Origin: Epithemia pelagica | Lineage: Eukaryota; Bacillariophyta; Bacillariophyceae; Surirellales; Surirellaceae | Direction: 5' to 3' | Length of the DNA stretch: 64,000 nucleotides | Assembly (NCBI GenBank): GCA_946965045.2 | Contig: OX337242.1 | Coordinates: 186,001-250,000, forward strand | Shown: positions 19,666-28,934 of the stretch, piece by piece | Numbering within the stretch: the stretch's first letter is position 1 | Layout: the number at the start of each line of letters is the position of its first letter | The notes under the pieces: generated by a model | What the model saw: the letters and a program-made list of their open reading frames with translations, nothing else | Database searches by the model: none | What the model was told of the DNA's origin: nothing | Translations under genes and position numbers: made by a program

Positions 19666-21122
19666 GGCCTCCTGAAAAATTCCGGATCGGGCGGCGTACC
19701 GACACTGCTGGGTGCCGTACTAGCATTGCTGGAATCCACACCGGAATAGCCCAAAAATTCAGCCGTGGTAACAATGGCATCCTTGAGCAAGCCATCGGGA
19801 AACCACGACAAGGTGTCCTTATTGTCGTAGTTATGGTGGTGGTGGTGATTGGTGACGACCAGACTGGTCGAGTTTCGGCTGGTGGTTGTGTTCCGATGCG
19901 TATCGTCCACATCGCTAAAACTCGCGGTGGAAAGGGTGGCATCCTCCGTCTTTTCATCCTCACTGCTAGTCCCGGTGTTGTTGTGGTGGTGGTTGGGGGT
20001 GGTTTTGCAAAAGGTGACCACGCGTGGTGTCCCCATGGAGGAACGGTTGTTGTTGTTGTTGATGGGCGTCGAATATGGAGAGGGACGCTTGAGAGCAGGA
20101 GGGGCGTCATTGTCGGGCAATGTTTGGGTCATGTAGGACAAGGACTCCAAGGAGGTGGCTCCGATCGAGGGTGGGTGGTCCGTAGTCGTGACTCCCGACG
20201 CAAAAGGGACGTTTTGGTTCTTGTTGTTCATGTTGTTGTTGTTGTTGTTCTGATTCTTGTCGACAGAATCAGATGCTGGTTGTCGTTGTGCCGATCGACG
20301 GGGACTCGGAGTTTGACGACGCCGACGCGGACTGGGCGTGGAACGAGCACTGCTGGTACCACGGCGACGACGAGGTGTACTGGGGCGACGACGACTTTTA
20401 GACGGACTAGTATTGGTGGCGGTGGTACCACTCGTCGTCGCCATCATCATGGGGAGACCACTACTCGTAGAATGACTCACGAGAAGAAATTCTTCGCCCG
20501 TCTTGACATTGACCAGCTTGAATGGCTCTGGAGATTCCACTGGAGAAGAAGACGGATTGGCAGCGGCCTTGACTGGTACGGATTCCTCAGTTTCATCTTT
20601 TTTTGCTTCCTTCGGTTTCGCTTGCGGCCTTGTTATTGTTGCTGTTGCCGGATTGGACGCCGCCTGAACTCGTCGAATAGGAGTGACTTGTCGACGAGAC
20701 GAACGAGAGGCACTCGATTGTTTGGAGGATTTTTTGGGCAACGCCGGCCTTCTCGTATTCGAAGCGACCGTGACACGCTTGGAGGGAGACTTGCTTCGTC
20801 GAGTCCTTGTCTTTTTTCCAGTAGTATTAGTAGCAGGTGACTTGGTGGTGGCTCCAACAACTAGGTTCTTGTCGGTAGTAGAAGGAATATCTTGTTTGGG
20901 GCCTGTGGTTGCCTCGGGTACTTGTGCCAGTCGCGGCTTCTCAACGGCAATGCCTCTTTGTTGTTGTTGTTTCCATGACTTGTTGTTTCGAACCGAGGCT
21001 CGGTGAAGACTGCTCGAGGCACTCAAACTCACATCATCCTGGGGAGGAGGAGGCAATAGTTGGGTCACCATGTCGAGGGGGATCCCCATATTCATGTTAT
21101 TGCCGCTTGGAAAGGCTTGCAT
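19662..21122 (-). CDS. Disordered array protein, frameshifted in block M2
   Basis: A 486-residue frame from ATG at 21122. It starts MQAFPSGNNMNMGIPLDMVTQLLPPP, a mildly hydrophobic stretch. It continues with Lys/Arg/Ser/Thr-rich sequence (KKTRTRRSKSPSKRV, RSSRRQVTPIRRV), a small ordered-looking patch FKLVNVKTGEEFLLVSHSTS, and an Arg/Ser/Pro tract with repeated RRR-x-TPSPRR. An Asn run and His run come next, then block M1 (LKDAIVTTAEFLGYSGV, about 19745-19795). The frame stops shortly after PDPEFF, within block M2, because of a run of five A on the plus strand at 19675-19679; one more base restores the neighbour-like reading. Either an assembly homopolymer error, a real truncation, or a programmed shift. 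Function unknown. Confidence 0.7.
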   Translation of the reverse strand: MQAFPSGNNMNMGIPLDMVTQLLPPPPQDDVSLSASSSLHRASVRNNKSWKQQQQRGIAVEKPRLAQVPEATTGPKQDIPSTTDKNLVVGATTKSPATNTTGKKTRTRRSKSPSKRVTVASNTRRPALPKKSSKQSSASRSSRRQVTPIRRVQAASNPATATITRPQAKPKEAKKDETEESVPVKAAANPSSSPVESPEPFKLVNVKTGEEFLLVSHSTSSGLPMMMATTSGTTATNTSPSKSRRRPSTPRRRRGTSSARSTPSPRRRRQTPSPRRSAQRQPASDSVDKNQNNNNNNMNNKNQNVPFASGVTTTDHPPSIGATSLESLSYMTQTLPDNDAPPALKRPSPYSTPINNNNNRSSMGTPRVVTFCKTTPNHHHNNTGTSSEDEKTEDATLSTASFSDVDDTHRNTTTSRNSTSLVVTNHHHHHNYDNKDTLSWFPDGLLKDAIVTTAEFLGYSGVDSSNASTAPSSVGTPPDPEFFRRP

Positions 21123-22201
21123 CTTCTCCTGCAACAATAACGATGAGTTTGATGGCTCAATACACAATGGTCAAGAAGGAGGAGAAGGAAGAGAAGAAGA
21201 AGGAGGAGGAGGAAGATGTTGGACCACAAAGAAAAACACTGAGATTCTGACCTCGTGACCTGGGTGTTTTGAAATGCTGAATCTAACAGACGCATTATTC
21301 TGGATTCTTGTGTTGATCGTATAGGGGCCTAATAGCAGAGTTACACCCGGCGAACGACACAACCTATCGCATCCGGTTCATGTTCATGTGGATCCTTCCC
21401 TTTTCGATATAATAGGTAGTCGTGGGGAACCAAAGAAAAATAGTGAGCCAACGTCAATCGTCATCAATGTTTGTATTTTGTGTATCGAAACATATGTCAG
21501 GGTTGCTATTGTTTGCTAGGAGTACCTTCTTATTGTGGCGGTGAGCCTCGTAGCGAAGGACGGACGACTTACAGACAAACCTGTGGATAAGTAATGGTTT
21601 TTATTCATACATGTAGTGTACCAGCACGTGCTTACTTATTTTGCAAGACCGAATCACAATTGAAATTTTCTGGGGAACTCCGGCCGGTCTTTCGTCCCTC
21701 TCTCACAAATTGATGGACACGAACAATCCTACTTATGGTGTGTGTGACCCACCGAATCGAGACCGTTGGGGTTGGAGACAACGACGAATGCACTCGTTGT
21801 CCTGGTTGGTTGGGCACTCTCGTCGAGGCACTCGGCATGAGGACAGACGGTTTTAGGAATACCTTGTTTAGTCGGTGGGTATACTAGTATAGATTGGATC
21901 TCGTCGTGTTGTGAGTTGTGAGAGAATGCCTGCAACCGTGGAAGCCAATGCATGGATCGATTTCATCCTATATTACAATATGTCACCTACATTCCTTCAT
22001 CCGCGTGCCCGGAATGACACACAAATAATGGAACCAGAAACTACAAAATAAGAATTGGCATGGACGAGCTAGATACTGTAGGAATACGACAGAATATATA
22101 CTAAGAGTTCCAGAAGTAGTAATCACTGGTTCTGACGATCATGTAGAAACCCATTTCCGAGAATGGCCCACACACATCGAATTCATTCCACACTCGACTA
22201 C
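21123..22201. other. Intergenic, no gene seen
   Basis: About 1.08 kb. Adjacent to the start at 21122 is a GGA/GAA-rich tract (21177-21216) that forms a pyrimidine-rich leader for the minus-strand gene. The remainder has no supported feature. Confidence 0.55.
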
Positions 22202-22618
22202 CTAGTCGATGGGATCTGAACAGCAAGAAACAGAAGGAAACACGACAATCATCACCATTGGAGCTTTTTTTCTCGTTTTCGTTGGTATTGCTTGGTTGCT
22301 ATACCGGACAAGCACATTCGATGAGGACGTTTCCTCCTTTTTCCCCTCGGTCGTGGCATCTGGCGGAGACATCTCAGTTCGAGAATCGTCATTTGCTGCC
22401 GTGGACGACACGAGTTCGTTCCAGTGTTCCTGGCCCATCCTCCAGGCTTGTGCGGCCGGGGTCCACGAAAATTCAATCACGCGAGGAATGTCCGGTTCCT
22501 TCGTGTCGTGCAGGTCGTCGTCCTGGTTGTGGTCTTGCGTTTGGGCCCATGTGCTGCTGGTCCACTGGTACATGGCATCTGTCACGGCCTGTCCCAAAAA
22601 GGTGGCATTGGGTGGGGC
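22202..22618 (-). CDS. Array protein, C-terminal continuation after an in-frame TGA
   Basis: Directly after the TGA at 22619-22621 the same reading phase stays open for 138 codons and opens with APPNATFLGQAVTDAMYQW, a clear block M2, followed by acidic sequence. Next comes IEFSWTPAAQAWRMGQEHWNEL, the best copy of block M3, and a Lys-rich tail ending SCCSDPID. There is no ATG before residue 15 of this stretch, and the homology begins immediately after the stop, so it is the back half of the 22619-23227 gene and not a separate gene. Confidence 0.55.
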   Translation of the reverse strand, partial: APPNATFLGQAVTDAMYQWTSSTWAQTQDHNQDDDLHDTKEPDIPRVIEFSWTPAAQAWRMGQEHWNELVSSTAANDDSRTEMSPPDATTEGKKEETSSSNVLVRYSNQAIPTKTRKKAPMVMIVVFPSVSCCSDPID

Positions 22619-23227
22619 TCACTCTTCCACATTGTGAGTATCGACTGGGTCCTGCTGCTCCTCCTCATTGTCCTTGCCCTGTGACTCGTCGTGTACGACT
22701 CGGGGCATGGGTTTGGTTTCTTCTTCTTGGTTGTTGGTAGGACTATTACTAGTACTACTACGGGAAGGAGTGTATCCAAGCAACTCGGCCGTGGTCAGGA
22801 CGGCATCGTTCCACAAACTGGTCGTGGTAAAGTAGTAGTCATAAAAGTCGTCGTCGTCATCGTCCCCCACGACTCCATGGTCCTTGGACAAGGAGCCAGC
22901 GGAGGAATCCGTGGCCACCCAGGACCTGGTGTCGGAGGAGGAGGACGAGGAGGACGACACGGCGACCACGGGGTCCCGAAAGGAGACCGAGGAGGACGAC
23001 GACGACGTTGGTATGGTCTTTTGGTTGGTCCTTCTTTTCTGGGGAGAAGAAGACCGTCCCCGCCAGAACCGAGAGAGTCCTCGTCGATTCGAATAGCTCG
23101 TCGGCACGATCTCTTGGTTGGAGAAGGAACTTCCTGCTATTGTTTCCTCTTCGGACACTTGCTCATCATTATCATCATCTGGATGGTATGATGACTCATT
23201 CTCATCATCACTGGAGTTCTCGGGCAT
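22619..23227 (-). CDS. Short disordered array protein ending at an in-frame TGA
   Basis: A 202-residue frame from ATG at 23227. It is acidic at the N-terminus (ENSSDDENESSYHPDDDNDE), then basic (RRGLSRFWRGRSSSPQKRR), with Ser runs, an Asp run followed by FYDYYF, and then block M1 SLWNDAVLTTAELLGYTPS (about 22760-22815). The frame ends NVEE-TGA, but the family sequence resumes in the same phase directly after the stop. It is the last of the seven minus-strand array genes and is divergent with the ABC transporter 560 nt away. Without the following 138 codons it would have M1 only. Function unknown. Confidence 0.7.
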   Translation of the reverse strand: MPENSSDDENESSYHPDDDNDEQVSEEETIAGSSFSNQEIVPTSYSNRRGLSRFWRGRSSSPQKRRTNQKTIPTSSSSSSVSFRDPVVAVSSSSSSSSDTRSWVATDSSAGSLSKDHGVVGDDDDDDFYDYYFTTTSLWNDAVLTTAELLGYTPSRSSTSNSPTNNQEEETKPMPRVVHDESQGKDNEEEQQDPVDTHNVEE

Positions 23228-23785
23228 TTTGGAAAGGTGTGAAGGGCAGATGAATGAGGGTTTTTGCTACGTTTAGGGACTTTCCGGTAGTCCGGGTGCT
23301 TGAGCGCTTGAGCTCTCAAGCAACACCCTTTCTGCGCTGGAGCTCCTCAAGCGCTTGAGAGGTCAAGCGCATGAGCGCTTGAGCGCTTGACGCTTGACCC
23401 AGCTCTAATAATTATGCTAACGGACCATCAAACGGTCGGAATAGGTGGCCTACAATACGAGTACTCGTAGCTCTCTAGACTCTACTACCTAACCTTACAC
23501 TACTGATTTGGTCGTGTTTGGTCGCGTTACGTGATCGTGATCATAATTAGATCGCTTTCAGGTCGCATTGAAATCGGTCGCGAATCCACGTCAGGACTGA
23601 CGACACCCATTCTTTTGTTTGTCCAGGACCCTGTGGACCATGATAAACACCCGTTAGTTTTGTGGAGTAGAAACATAGAATCAGTCCAAGTGTGACGATC
23701 GTCCAACAACAAGAACAACAGGGACAGCGAGAAAGAGAGCGAGAGAGAAAGAGAGAGAAAGAGACCGAAAGAAGAGAAACAATCC
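23228..23785. promoter_or_regulatory. Divergent promoter region of array gene and ABC transporter
   Basis: 558 nt between two divergently transcribed start codons. It holds a cluster of CAAGCGCTTG palindromes (23296-23400), a stretch with TTACGTGATCGTGATCATAA (23525-23545) that includes an ACGTGA half-site of the type bound by bZIP factors, and a GA-rich leader just before the transporter ATG (23728-23780). Its promoter function is inferred from the layout. Confidence 0.45.
23296..23400. repeat. Cluster of CAAGCGCTTG-type palindromes
   Basis: The decamer CAAGCGCTTG or one-base variants (TGAGCGCTTGA, TCAAGCGC) occur at least six times in about 105 nt in alternating orientation, so the region can fold on itself in several registers. 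It could be a small MITE remnant or a regulatory array. Confidence 0.75.
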
Positions 23786-26700
23786 ATGGACCAAAATGAG
23801 GACCACGACAGAGTCACACGTCGACGACCCAGTGAACCAGAGGAGGATGTGCTGACCGATGAACCGTCCATTGGTTTGTCACCATTGGAACATCCTCAAG
23901 TCCCTACCAGCCATGCAGATTCACCACTATCCTCATCCTCACTGCCCGTAGAACCGAGTCATCATCCCTACACGGACGCTTCCTGGTGGTCGCGTCTCAC
24001 CTTTGCCTGGCCGTGGCCCTTGTTGAAGCTCGGATTGGAACGACCCTTGACGCACGACGATTTACCACCCATTTTGCCCGATGATTCCTCTCGTGCCAAT
24101 CTCGAGCACTTGCAGTCCATTTATTCGCCAAACACAGTTCAACCACCACACCACCAACAACAACAATCCAACCGACCAAGGCAATCCTTGCAACGAGCCT
24201 TGTTGATCAATTTTGTCACGTCCGAAACGTGGATTTTGCAACCCTTGATTGTAATTTCCTTCATTGCCAAGGTCGTGCAAGCCGTCTGTTTGGGATTTCT
24301 CATTAATGTCTTGGAGGAGGAAAAAGACGACAATGACAAGAAGGGTGACGGATATTATTGGGCCAGTGGCATTGTACTGTCCGGGTTGGTGATTGTTTTG
24401 GAATTTCACACCTTTGCCTTTGCCAGTTGGCGCAAGGGCATGCAATACAAGATTGCGTGTACCGCCGCCTTGTTGGAAAAGATTCTCACCTTGTCGTCGA
24501 CCCATGCCGAAACCACCTTGGCCAGTACGGGTCGCATTTTGAATTTGGCCTCGAACGATGTCGAACGATTTCGCTTTGCCTGTATTTTTGGCAGTTGGTT
24601 GGTTTGGGCACCGCTGCAAGCTCTTGGCATTGGCCTGGTGGGAACGCTGTGGTTGTTGGGACCCGCCTTTGGTGTGGGTGTGGCCGTCTTGTGTTTGGGC
24701 TTTGTCCCCTTGCAAATGTATGTGTCGCATCACTTTGCCCAGTCACGGTCCCAAATTGCTCGATATACCGATGTCCGCGTCCAATGCGTCTCGCAAGCGA
24801 TACGAGGCGCCCGCGTCGTCAAAACCTTGGGCGGGGAACCGGCATGGTATGACCGCATCTCACAATTGCGACAACAGGAAGTCCAACACTTGCAAACGGC
24901 AATGCGATTGCGAGCCGCCAATGAAGCCGTCTTTTTTGCCACTAACATTGTCGTTTCCCTGGTCGTGTTGGTCGTGCACGTGTGCTGGTTCGAGTCTCGT
25001 CTCACACCCGGTGACGTCTTTGTCGTCTTTACCCTGGTCAATGTCATGCAATTGGAATTGGTCAAACATGGCTCGTTGGCACTCATGGCCGTGTCCGAAT
25101 GTCGCGTGTCGGTCCAACGCCTGCAAGACTTTTTCGAATTTCCCCAACATCCCAAAAGCACCCTTGTACGGACCGACAACGACAGGGTGGGGGAGAAGGA
25201 GGAACGAAACGGCACGAACGACCGAGCAGCAGGGTCCTCCCAGGATTCATTGGCCGGCACTGGAGGAGGAGGAGGAGTCGCCGGACTGTCACAACAAGCA
25301 CCAACATTCGACGAAGGAACATCCTCCTCCTCGGCCTTGTCCCCAAAGAAGAATTCCTTGGTGATGATTTCCCTGCAAACTGTCTCGTGTCGATGGGATC
25401 ACGTGGAACCGATTGTACCACCACCCAACCATGCCAAGGTTGCTGCGGCAAGTAGTAATACGACGAATCGTTCCGAGAAACAACCATTGGAATCCACAAT
25501 TCCCTTGGCCTTGGATAATGTGTCGATTGACTTTTCTGCCGGAACCTTGACTTGTGTCATTGGGGCCGTGGGCAGTGGCAAGAGTGCCCTCTTGTTGCTC
25601 TTGGCGCAAGAATTGGCCGTCACGGCGGGACGCGTCGTCGTCGTCGACGCGCCGAGGAACGCCTATCCAACCGTGGCCTATGCCGCTCAAGATCCTTGGA
25701 TCATGAATGGGACCTTGCAAGACAATATTCTCATGGGACGGGCGTACGAGGCCGACTGGTACCACCACGTATTAGAGTCGTGTTGTTTGCCCGTCGATTT
25801 GGCGCAATTGCCACGAGGCGATCAAACCGTCGTTGGCGATCGCGGCGTTCAATTGAGTGGCGGACAACGCGCCCGCGTTGGATTGGCCCGAGCCTTGTAC
25901 CAACGAGCCCAATTGTTGATTGCCGATGATCCCCTCTCGGCCGTCGATGCCCGCGTCGGACGACACTTGTTTCAACAGGCCCTCCAGAATACGGCTCGGG
26001 CCGGCACGTGCGTCGTTTTGGCGACCCATCAACATCAATACATTCATCACGCACGCTGTGTTCTCGTAGACAATGGGAGAATTCAGTGCATTGGATCCTA
26101 CCACGCCTGTGTGCAAGCGTCCCAGGGCACACTCAAGGAACATGAAGATGCCACTCATACCACCACATCATCAACAGTAAACGACAATACAGTACCGATA
26201 CCATCAACCACTGAAAAAGAGAACACCAGCAACAAAGAAAGTGACGAACAGGGCGATACCGCCGCTACTTCAACCGAGTGCAAGAATGAATCCACAAAGG
26301 AGAAGGCCGGCATGCCGAATGGGTCTTCTTTGGAGGATGACGGTAATGCGAAGCAGAGTAAAGCCGAGCAGGAAGAACGGAGTAAACAAGGCCTTGTTCA
26401 ATTCGAGACCTATATGCACTACATGAAGGCATTGGGAGGAATCGGCATGGTCATCTTCTTGTTAATTTTGTACACGTGTACACAAGGATCGGTTCTGGTC
26501 ACCACGGCTACCATGGCCCGGTGGGCCGAGCGGGATGCCGCCAATCAGCAAGACACGGATATTGTGGCCACGGTTTGCGCCATGTCCGCCTTGGTGGTAT
26601 TCTTATCCGTCTTTCGAGCCTTTTTCTCCTTGGAACTGACACTCAAGGCCTCGCAAACCCTCCACGATCGCATGGCCATGGCTGTGTTGCGTGCCAAGAT

Positions 26701-28189
26701 TGAATTCTTTGACACGAATCCATTGGGACGTATTTTGAATCGGTTCAGTGCCGATATTGGGATTGCCGACGATCAGCTTCCTCAAACTCTGTTTGATCTC
26801 TTTGTCATTTCCTTCATTATTTTTGGGGCCGTCCTTACCGCCCTGACAACCTTGCCCTTTGCCCTCGCCGTCTTGCCCTTTCTGATTTGGTACTTTGCCC
26901 GGGTCCGCAAGATTTTTGTCACCAGTACCCGTGAACTCAAGCGATTGGAGGGTGTGGCACGGTCGCCCATTTTTGCCATGCTCAGTGAGGCCTTGAGTGG
27001 CATTGCCACCCTTCGGGCCAATGGGTACATTTCCTTTTTTCGCCAAAAGTTTCGACACGCCCATGATTCGCACACGCGCGTCTTTTTTGCCTTTCTGTCG
27101 GCATCGCGATGGGTCGGATTCCGTATGGACTCGATTGTGTTTTTGTTCACGTCCGCCGTGAGCTTTTTGGCCGTCCTGGTCCACGAACAAGGATGGTTTG
27201 ATGTCGATCCCGCCATTCTGGGACTGGCCTTGTCCATGCTCATTTACCTGTCTGGTGTTTTTCAATGGTGCATTCGACAAAGTGCCGAAGCCGTCAACCA
27301 AATGGTGAGTGTCGAACGCATTCTCGAATTTGGAAATCTAGAACCGGAAGCAGCCCTGTATTGCAATGGCGACAATGAGCTACTCGCAAAGAATTGGCCA
27401 ATCGCCGGTAAGATTGACTATGAGGGCGTTTCGGTCCGGTACCGAGCCTCTCTGCCGTTGGCCTTGCGCCAAATCAGCTTTTCCATACCGGCGGGTGCCC
27501 GTGTGGGAGTTGTGGGGAGAACCGGATCCGGAAAAAGCACCATTGTTCAAACTTTGTTTCGTCTGTTGGAAGCAGAAGAGGGTCGGATTCTAATTGACGG
27601 TCAAGATATTTCCAAAGTCGGTTTGCACATTCTTCGCACAAAGATATCCGTGATTCCACAAGTTCCGACGTTGTTTAGTGGTTGCACCGTTCGAGATAAT
27701 CTTGACATTTTCCAACAGCACACAGACGATGAGATTCGAGCTGTGTTAGCCTCATGTCACCTGACAGAAGCTGTATCAGAACTTCCCGATGGATGGAACT
27801 CTATTGTGCTGGAAGGAGGTTCCAACTTTTCCGTGGGACAGCGCCAACTGTTATGTCTCGCGCGTGCTCTCTTGTGCCAAAACAAAATTCTGGTCCTGGA
27901 CGAGGCCACTGCTTCTGTGGATCGTCGGACGGATCAGTTACTACAACAAGCGCTTCAAGAATCCTATCAAGATGGAACTATTTTAGCAGTGGCACATCGA
28001 TTGGACACGGTGATTGACTATGATTTTATCTTGGTGCTCGGTCACGGACAAGTTTTGGAGTTTGGCTCACCTGCAGAGTTGCTCATGGATGACGACGGCG
28101 TTTTCACTCGCATGGTCAACGATACCGGAGAAGTCATGTCCGCAGCCTTGAGAGAGAAAGCATCGACGGCACCCAAGAAATCATGGTGA
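23786..28189 (+). CDS. ABCC/MRP-type ABC transporter, full-length, intronless
   Basis: A 1467-residue exporter of the multidrug-resistance-associated family, in the short form without TMD0. After an acidic N-terminus comes the typical MRP start WWSRLTFAWPWPLLKLGLERPL (residues about 66-88). TMD1 helices lie at about 140-420. NBD1 has Walker A GAVGSGKSA (about 593-601), signature LSGGQRARVGLARAL (about 690) and Walker B LLIADDP (about 710). A Glu/Lys/Ser-rich linker of about 75 residues follows. TMD2 lies at about 880-1190, and NBD2 has GRTGSGKST (about 1243), FSVGQRQLLCLARAL (about 1347) and ILVLDEATASVD (about 1368). As in many ABCC proteins, NBD1 has Asp instead of the catalytic Glu after Walker B, while NBD2 keeps it. 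Likely exports organic anions or glutathione conjugates across the plasma or vacuolar membrane; the substrate is not deducible. Confidence 0.95.
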   Translation: MDQNEDHDRVTRRRPSEPEEDVLTDEPSIGLSPLEHPQVPTSHADSPLSSSSLPVEPSHHPYTDASWWSRLTFAWPWPLLKLGLERPLTHDDLPPILPDDSSRANLEHLQSIYSPNTVQPPHHQQQQSNRPRQSLQRALLINFVTSETWILQPLIVISFIAKVVQAVCLGFLINVLEEEKDDNDKKGDGYYWASGIVLSGLVIVLEFHTFAFASWRKGMQYKIACTAALLEKILTLSSTHAETTLASTGRILNLASNDVERFRFACIFGSWLVWAPLQALGIGLVGTLWLLGPAFGVGVAVLCLGFVPLQMYVSHHFAQSRSQIARYTDVRVQCVSQAIRGARVVKTLGGEPAWYDRISQLRQQEVQHLQTAMRLRAANEAVFFATNIVVSLVVLVVHVCWFESRLTPGDVFVVFTLVNVMQLELVKHGSLALMAVSECRVSVQRLQDFFEFPQHPKSTLVRTDNDRVGEKEERNGTNDRAAGSSQDSLAGTGGGGGVAGLSQQAPTFDEGTSSSSALSPKKNSLVMISLQTVSCRWDHVEPIVPPPNHAKVAAASSNTTNRSEKQPLESTIPLALDNVSIDFSAGTLTCVIGAVGSGKSALLLLLAQELAVTAGRVVVVDAPRNAYPTVAYAAQDPWIMNGTLQDNILMGRAYEADWYHHVLESCCLPVDLAQLPRGDQTVVGDRGVQLSGGQRARVGLARALYQRAQLLIADDPLSAVDARVGRHLFQQALQNTARAGTCVVLATHQHQYIHHARCVLVDNGRIQCIGSYHACVQASQGTLKEHEDATHTTTSSTVNDNTVPIPSTTEKENTSNKESDEQGDTAATSTECKNESTKEKAGMPNGSSLEDDGNAKQSKAEQEERSKQGLVQFETYMHYMKALGGIGMVIFLLILYTCTQGSVLVTTATMARWAERDAANQQDTDIVATVCAMSALVVFLSVFRAFFSLELTLKASQTLHDRMAMAVLRAKIEFFDTNPLGRILNRFSADIGIADDQLPQTLFDLFVISFIIFGAVLTALTTLPFALAVLPFLIWYFARVRKIFVTSTRELKRLEGVARSPIFAMLSEALSGIATLRANGYISFFRQKFRHAHDSHTRVFFAFLSASRWVGFRMDSIVFLFTSAVSFLAVLVHEQGWFDVDPAILGLALSMLIYLSGVFQWCIRQSAEAVNQMVSVERILEFGNLEPEAALYCNGDNELLAKNWPIAGKIDYEGVSVRYRASLPLALRQISFSIPAGARVGVVGRTGSGKSTIVQTLFRLLEAEEGRILIDGQDISKVGLHILRTKISVIPQVPTLFSGCTVRDNLDIFQQHTDDEIRAVLASCHLTEAVSELPDGWNSIVLEGGSNFSVGQRQLLCLARALLCQNKILVLDEATASVDRRTDQLLQQALQESYQDGTILAVAHRLDTVIDYDFILVLGHGQVLEFGSPAELLMDDDGVFTRMVNDTGEVMSAALREKASTAPKKSW

Positions 28190-28934
28190 ATGTGAGATTC
28201 TGGTCGGAGACGAAAAGTGTTGAAGCGACTGGAGCGAGTCCTCATGTGCGACTACGGTTCGTCCGCGAGCACGCCAATGGAAAAAGAACCGTCGCGGAGG
28301 AGTTCGCATTATTTCATCACGGCATTGCGCAAAAATCATCCCGTCTTCGTCTTTTCGTGCAGGTCACCGGCTCACCTCTATCATTATTCGATATGTCTTA
28401 TTCAAGCCTCGCCATTGCGTTATTTATGGCGTTATCTCTTATCTCTCCACTCTCCATTTCATACGCTGGCTGCGAACTGCGAACTGCGAATCCCTAATCT
28501 CTGAGAAGCACGCTTCGCAAGTTCGCAAAGCATTCTGCTTCCGAGTTGCCCAAGGATACCCCATACAACATTTGCTATCTGCTATCCCTCCCATCAGTCT
28601 CCATGCGACTACTGGGAATGCACGGCAGCAAGAAACTGACCCACATTCCTGAGCGGAAACCTTCATGCCAAGGTTGGATGCCTCGTCGACAGGTCCACAG
28701 CGACTCTCCATCATCCTGCACACCCCATCGTAGCGTGATTAGAAGACCAAACACAGATATGAACGAAAATAATTAGGAGTACTGGCAAACCTCGATGCCA
28801 ATTTCAAGTTGGATGCCAAATGGTTTCTAGGGACGGTACCACACCATGTATACCCTCTCCAAGCGTGTTTATGAGAGAGTGAAGATATCCACGGACATAC
28901 ATGCGCTCACAATTCTCTTTGATCACTAATCATC
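28190..28934. other. Intergenic, no gene seen
   Basis: About 745 nt between two plus-strand genes. Short overlapping frames at 28217-28504 and 28546-28776 show no family features. A GCGAACTGCGAACTGCGAA triplication lies near 28471-28490. Confidence 0.5.

Noticed and set aside
19625-19760. Short intron explaining the shift in block M2
   Set aside because: TTTTTCAG looks like an acceptor, but the donors available (28 or 49 nt upstream) give the wrong phase and would delete conserved residues.
22616-22624. Selenocysteine at the in-frame TGA
   Set aside because: The residue is in a disordered linker, with no redox motif and no recognisable SECIS stem seen downstream.
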